Source: Comamonas resistens (GTDB lineage: Bacteria > Pseudomonadota > Gammaproteobacteria > Burkholderiales > Burkholderiaceae_C). From it: a stretch of 64,000 bases of DNA. Position 1 is the first letter of the stretch, and the number at the start of each line of letters is the position of its first letter. Shown piece after piece: positions 60,890-64,000 of the stretch. The stretch is from contig NZ_CP125947.1 in NCBI RefSeq assembly GCF_030064165.1, positions 3,534,001-3,598,000 of the forward strand. Direction: 5' to 3'. The position numbers and the translations under genes are program-made. The notes beneath the pieces are model-generated. The model was not told where the DNA came from, did no database searches, and saw only the letters and a program-made list of their open reading frames with translations.

Positions 60890-61834
60890 GTGCTGGAGCT
60901 CGTATCGGCCGAAGCGCTGACAGCGGAAGTACGCCGGCTGCGCCTGTGCCGCCCTGACGGCCAGGCACTGCCGCCGTTCACCGCAGGCGCCCATATCCGT
61001 GTGCACCTGCCGGACGCTGACACAGAGCCCACGCGCTGCTATTCGCTGGTCAACAGCGACGGCGACGGTCTGGTCTATGAAATTGCCGTGAAGCTCGAAA
61101 CCACGAGCCGTGGCGGCTCGCGCTTCATGCACCAGTTGGCGGTGGGCGACCGCATCGAGGTCGATCCGCCGAAAAACGACTTTGCACTGCACGACGCGCC
61201 GCACGAGGCCTTGCTGATTGCCGGCGGCATAGGCATCACGCCCATTCTGTCCATGGCCCGGCAGCTGCAGGCGGCGGGCAGGCCCTATGCCCTGCACTAC
61301 GGCGCCCGCAGCGAAGAGCTCATGCCCTATCGCACCGAGATCGAAGCCGTGGCCGGCGCCCAGGCCCATCTGTATTTCGACGGCGGCGATCCCTCGCGAG
61401 GCATGCAGCTGGCCAGCATGCTGGGTGCACTGCAGGCCTCGCGCCATGTCTATGTCTGCGGTCCGCGCGCCTTGATCGACGCCACGCTGACCGAAGCCCA
61501 GCAACTGGGATGGCCGCGCAGCCACATCCACTTCGAGCTTTTCGCGGCGCCGGCCGCCACGGCGGCAGACCGCAGCGTCACCGTCCGTCTGGCGCGCAGC
61601 GGCCGCCAGCTCGAGGTGCCTGCCGGCACTTCCATCCTGGACGCGCTGATCGCCGCCGGCTGCGATCCCCTGTTCGACTGCCGGCGCGGCGAATGCGGCA
61701 TGTGCGCGGTGCGCATGCTGGACGGCGAGGCCGACCACCGCGACTACGCACTGTCCGACGAGGAGCACGCAGAAGGCATGGTCTGCGTCTGCGTCGCGCG
61801 CGCCCGCAGCCCGAGCATCACGCTCGACCTGTGA
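60890..61834 (+). CDS. PDR/VanB-family reductase (FMN/NAD + 2Fe-2S ferredoxin)
   Basis: 314 residues from the in-frame GTG at 60890. Supplies electrons from NAD(P)H to the Rieske oxygenase encoded next. FNR-like flavin domain (YSLVNSDGD, GGSRFMHQLAVGDRIEV), NAD domain (LIAGGIGITPILSMARQLQA, VYVCGPRALIDATL), and a C-terminal plant-type ferredoxin with Cys ligands CDPLFDCRRGECGMCAVRML plus VCVCVA. No in-frame ATG exists near the true N-terminus; the best ATG (60849) is out of frame by one because of a C8 tract. Stop is 32 bp before the oxygenase start. Confidence 0.85.
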   Translation: MLELVSAEALTAEVRRLRLCRPDGQALPPFTAGAHIRVHLPDADTEPTRCYSLVNSDGDGLVYEIAVKLETTSRGGSRFMHQLAVGDRIEVDPPKNDFALHDAPHEALLIAGGIGITPILSMARQLQAAGRPYALHYGARSEELMPYRTEIEAVAGAQAHLYFDGGDPSRGMQLASMLGALQASRHVYVCGPRALIDATLTEAQQLGWPRSHIHFELFAAPAATAADRSVTVRLARSGRQLEVPAGTSILDALIAAGCDPLFDCRRGECGMCAVRMLDGEADHRDYALSDEEHAEGMVCVCVARARSPSITLDL

Positions 61835-61866
61835 ACCATCCCACCAAGAACCAGAAGGAGAACCCC

Positions 61867-62934
61867 ATGAGCAGCTTTGTCAAAAACGCCTGGTATGTGG
61901 CCGCATGGAGCCGCGAGATCGGCCGCCACCTGACGGCGCGCACCATCCTCGGCGAGAACCTGGTGTTCTGGCGCCGCCAGGACGGCACGCCGGCCGTGCT
62001 CGTCGACCGCTGCCCGCACAAGCTGGCGCCGCTGTCCATAGGCACGCTGGTCGGCGACGATCTGCAGTGCGGCTACCACGGCATGACTTTCAGCGGCAGC
62101 GGCCAGTGCGTGCGCATTCCCGGCCAGGCCGCCATCCCACCATCGGCCTGCGCGCAGTCCTTCCCGCTGGTCGAGCGCTACGGCGCCGTCTGGATCTGGA
62201 TGGGCGACCCGGCCCTGGCCGATGCGCAGCACATCGTGGCAGTACGCCACTACGGCGAACCCGGCTGGGCGCTGGTGGACGGGCAGTACCTGCACTTTGA
62301 TTGCAACTACCTCAACATCACCGACAACCTGGTCGATCCTGCGCACACCACCTATGTGCACAAGAACACCATTGGCAACGCGGCGGCCGAGGACGTGAGC
62401 GTGAAGGTGGAACAAGGCGACAACCAAGTGCTGGCCTACCGCTGGGTGAACGACTCCGAGCCCGTGCCGCTGGTCAAGGCCATGGGAAACTTCACGGGGC
62501 CGGTGGACCGCTGGCAGTACTACTACCTTCATCTGCCCTCGGTGTCCTGTGTCGATTTCGGCAGCATCGCCACGGGCCGCGAGCACAGCGAGCAGGAAAT
62601 GGACGCGGGCCTGCGCTCGTTCTCGTACAACTTCCTCACGCCCGAGACCGAGACCACGACCCACTATTTCTGGCTGCACCTGCGCAACTACCACGCGGAC
62701 AGCGCCGAGGCCAGCACCCAGGTCGCACGGCTGATGACGGACACCTTTCTCGAGGACGCCGCCATCCTGGCCCTGGTGCAGCGCGAGCAGGAGCGCACTG
62801 GCGTGCGCGAGTTCGTGCGCCTGGGCATAGACAACGCGCCCGCCCGCATCCGCCGGCTGATTGCACGCCGGCAGGAAGCCGAGCAAGCCGCAACGGCTAC
62901 ATCGCCCGCCGCCAGTCAGACCGCCGTCGCCTGA
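61867..62934 (+). CDS. Rieske non-haem iron oxygenase, VanA/TsaM type
   Basis: 355 residues, AGAAGGAGA ribosome-binding site. Oxygenase component of a two-component aromatic O-demethylase or methyl-monooxygenase. N-terminal VKNAWYVAAWSREIGRHLTA is the vanillate-demethylase-like opening. The Rieske cluster is CPHKLAPLSIG ... LQCGYHGM (CxH-N17-CxxH). The mononuclear iron site is NLVDPAHTTYVHKN (D/H/H). The exact substrate cannot be read from sequence; a methoxy- or methyl-substituted arylacid is most likely. It is paired with the PDR reductase upstream. Confidence 0.93.
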   Translation: MSSFVKNAWYVAAWSREIGRHLTARTILGENLVFWRRQDGTPAVLVDRCPHKLAPLSIGTLVGDDLQCGYHGMTFSGSGQCVRIPGQAAIPPSACAQSFPLVERYGAVWIWMGDPALADAQHIVAVRHYGEPGWALVDGQYLHFDCNYLNITDNLVDPAHTTYVHKNTIGNAAAEDVSVKVEQGDNQVLAYRWVNDSEPVPLVKAMGNFTGPVDRWQYYYLHLPSVSCVDFGSIATGREHSEQEMDAGLRSFSYNFLTPETETTTHYFWLHLRNYHADSAEASTQVARLMTDTFLEDAAILALVQREQERTGVREFVRLGIDNAPARIRRLIARRQEAEQAATATSPAASQTAVA

Positions 62935-62964
62935 TTTTTCACCCTCACTACAGCAAGCTTACCC

Positions 62965-63969
62965 ATGCAAGATTTTTCCCTGGGCTGCAACGGCCGCGGC
63001 ATACGCCATTGCGAAACATTGCCGCTTGAAGAGCAATTCAAGATGCTGCGCGACAGCAAGGTTTTCGACCATTTCGACCGCATGCCCCAGCCGGGTGAAG
63101 AACGCGAATACATAAGGCTGGCCAACAAATACGGCATGCCACTGCGCACCGGCCTGTGGTCGTACACGGCGGGGCGCGACGAGGCCGCGCTCGAAAAAAA
63201 CCTGCGTGTGTGCAAGGAAGCCGGCGCCGAGTTTCACAACATCATGCTGTACACGCGCCATGCCGCGGGCCATGTGGTGAGCGATGACGACATCGTGGCC
63301 TTCTACCTGCATGCCTGGGAACTGGGCCAGCGCATAGGCATGGAGATCGGCATGGAGAACCACATCTACATGTGGAGCGAAGACCCACGCCGCATCACGC
63401 CGATTGCGCAGCGCGTGCGTGCGCAGGGCCTGCCCTTTCAGTATGTGCTGGATCACAGCCATGTGCTGCTCAAGCTGGACAACCCCGAGGAGCAGGATGT
63501 GGTCGGCATGCGTGCGCAGGTCGAGTCTGGCGAGGTCGTCATCGACCCTTACGAAAGCGGCAACCTTATCGACGACTGGATAGCCCAGAACATGGTGCAC
63601 TGGCTGCAGATACGCCCGGTCTCGCCCAATGGGCCGCGCAATATCTGGCAGCTTACGGACAACGGCCACTACGGCCGCGCCTGCCAGTACCCGTTCACGC
63701 GCCCGGCCCCGGGCCAATGGCATGCCACCTGGACGGCCTGGCGCGTCGAGCCCTGCAAGGAGGTCGTGCGGCGCGCGCTGCGCCATCACTACAGCACGCC
63801 GGGAAGCCCGCTGCGCTACATCACCACCGACATGATCGACATGCCCGACTACGGCGGCGGTACCCGATATTCGCTGTTCGAGCAGAACGTGGCGATTGCC
63901 CTGTGGTTCCGGGAAACCGCGGCGCAGATCCGTGCGCAGCATCAGCCCGGCGAAGCAAGCAAAATCTGA
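62965..63969 (+). CDS. Xylose-isomerase-like TIM-barrel protein
   Basis: 334 residues, no signal peptide. Sequence features of the AP-endonuclease-2/xylose-isomerase-like fold: EIGMENHIYMWSEDPRRITP with a metal-ligand Glu, LPFQYVLDHSHVLLKLDN with Asp/His, and MVHWLQIRPVSPNGPRNIWQ. The specific reaction is not recognised. Starts 30 bp after the oxygenase stop, so it is co-transcribed with the reductase and oxygenase; it could act as isomerase, epimerase or lyase on a product of ring or side-chain attack. Confidence 0.8.
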   Translation: MQDFSLGCNGRGIRHCETLPLEEQFKMLRDSKVFDHFDRMPQPGEEREYIRLANKYGMPLRTGLWSYTAGRDEAALEKNLRVCKEAGAEFHNIMLYTRHAAGHVVSDDDIVAFYLHAWELGQRIGMEIGMENHIYMWSEDPRRITPIAQRVRAQGLPFQYVLDHSHVLLKLDNPEEQDVVGMRAQVESGEVVIDPYESGNLIDDWIAQNMVHWLQIRPVSPNGPRNIWQLTDNGHYGRACQYPFTRPAPGQWHATWTAWRVEPCKEVVRRALRHHYSTPGSPLRYITTDMIDMPDYGGGTRYSLFEQNVAIALWFRETAAQIRAQHQPGEASKI

Positions 63970-63979
63970 AACACAAGGC

Positions 63980-64000
63980 ATGGCCGAGGCATTCAATTAC
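63980..64000 (+). CDS. Possible start of next gene, truncated by window
   Basis: An ATG 10 bp after the previous stop opens MAEAFNY to the window edge, preceded by CACAAGG. Too short to identify; consistent with a further gene of the same operon. Confidence 0.35.

Noticed and set aside
61867..62934. Toluenesulfonate or vanillate oxygenase assigned by name
   Set aside because: Gene order (reductase first, TIM barrel after) differs from both described clusters and the sequence alone does not fix the substrate.

Overview
The window looks like chromosome of a high-GC betaproteobacterium of the Comamonadaceae, most likely Comamonas (testosteroni-like). The basis is protein recognition: AcnB, Tam, malate dehydrogenase, SdhCDAB-SdhE and GltA in one TCA locus, a TctC/Bug-type binding protein, small inverted repeats with an 'ATAGCT..GCGC' core, and several aromatic-degradation style genes. 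No database search was possible. No integrase, phage, plasmid, tRNA, rRNA or CRISPR signal was seen. One intact IS1182-family element is present.

Layout. 1-7.4 kb: the 5' part of a chemotaxis receptor, an NtrC-type response regulator with its membrane histidine kinase (minus strand), then a DUF4166 protein and a membrane-anchored SDR epimerase (plus strand). 7.5-9.9 kb: tRNA-hydroxylation protease-family gene trhP/yegQ and a solo ParB-like protein. 10.1-19.1 kb: an unusual cassette of APS kinase, sulfotransferase and a 2494-residue DUF4347/cadherin-like/RTX secreted protein. 19.2-27.3 kb: acnA, then a CoA-transferase, Bug-type binding protein and AidB-like acyl-CoA dehydrogenase divergent from a LysR regulator. 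27.3-36.2 kb: a polar amino-acid ABC importer lacking its ATPase gene, a YdeI-like protein, the IS element, a Cys-rich protein, a bacterioferritin without the usual haem methionine, YhhQ, a small membrane protein and a MmyB-like regulator.

36.3-48.6 kb is a TCA-cycle supercluster. The order of transcription on the minus strand is mdh, tam (trans-aconitate methyltransferase), a CitE/CLYBL-like lyase, a secreted Lys/Ala-rich protein and acnB. Divergent on the plus strand are a GntR/UTRA regulator and sdhCDAB-sdhE-gltA. A short palindrome sits in the shared promoter region.

48.8-64 kb: a quinone oxidoreductase, an RhlE-type helicase, a 1616-residue DUF4011/SF1 helicase/PD-(D/E)XK/DUF3320 protein followed by an XRE protein, a GntP permease, a GlxA-like AraC regulator, and a LysR-controlled catabolic cluster (PDR/VanB reductase, Rieske oxygenase, sugar-isomerase-like TIM barrel) running off the right edge.

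The most interesting items are the sulfation-plus-giant-adhesin cassette, the metabolite-repair genes embedded in the TCA operon, a shared dyad upstream of acnA and the ABC importer, the helicase-nuclease giant, the haem-ligand-less bacterioferritin, and a C8 tract that puts the reductase start out of frame.
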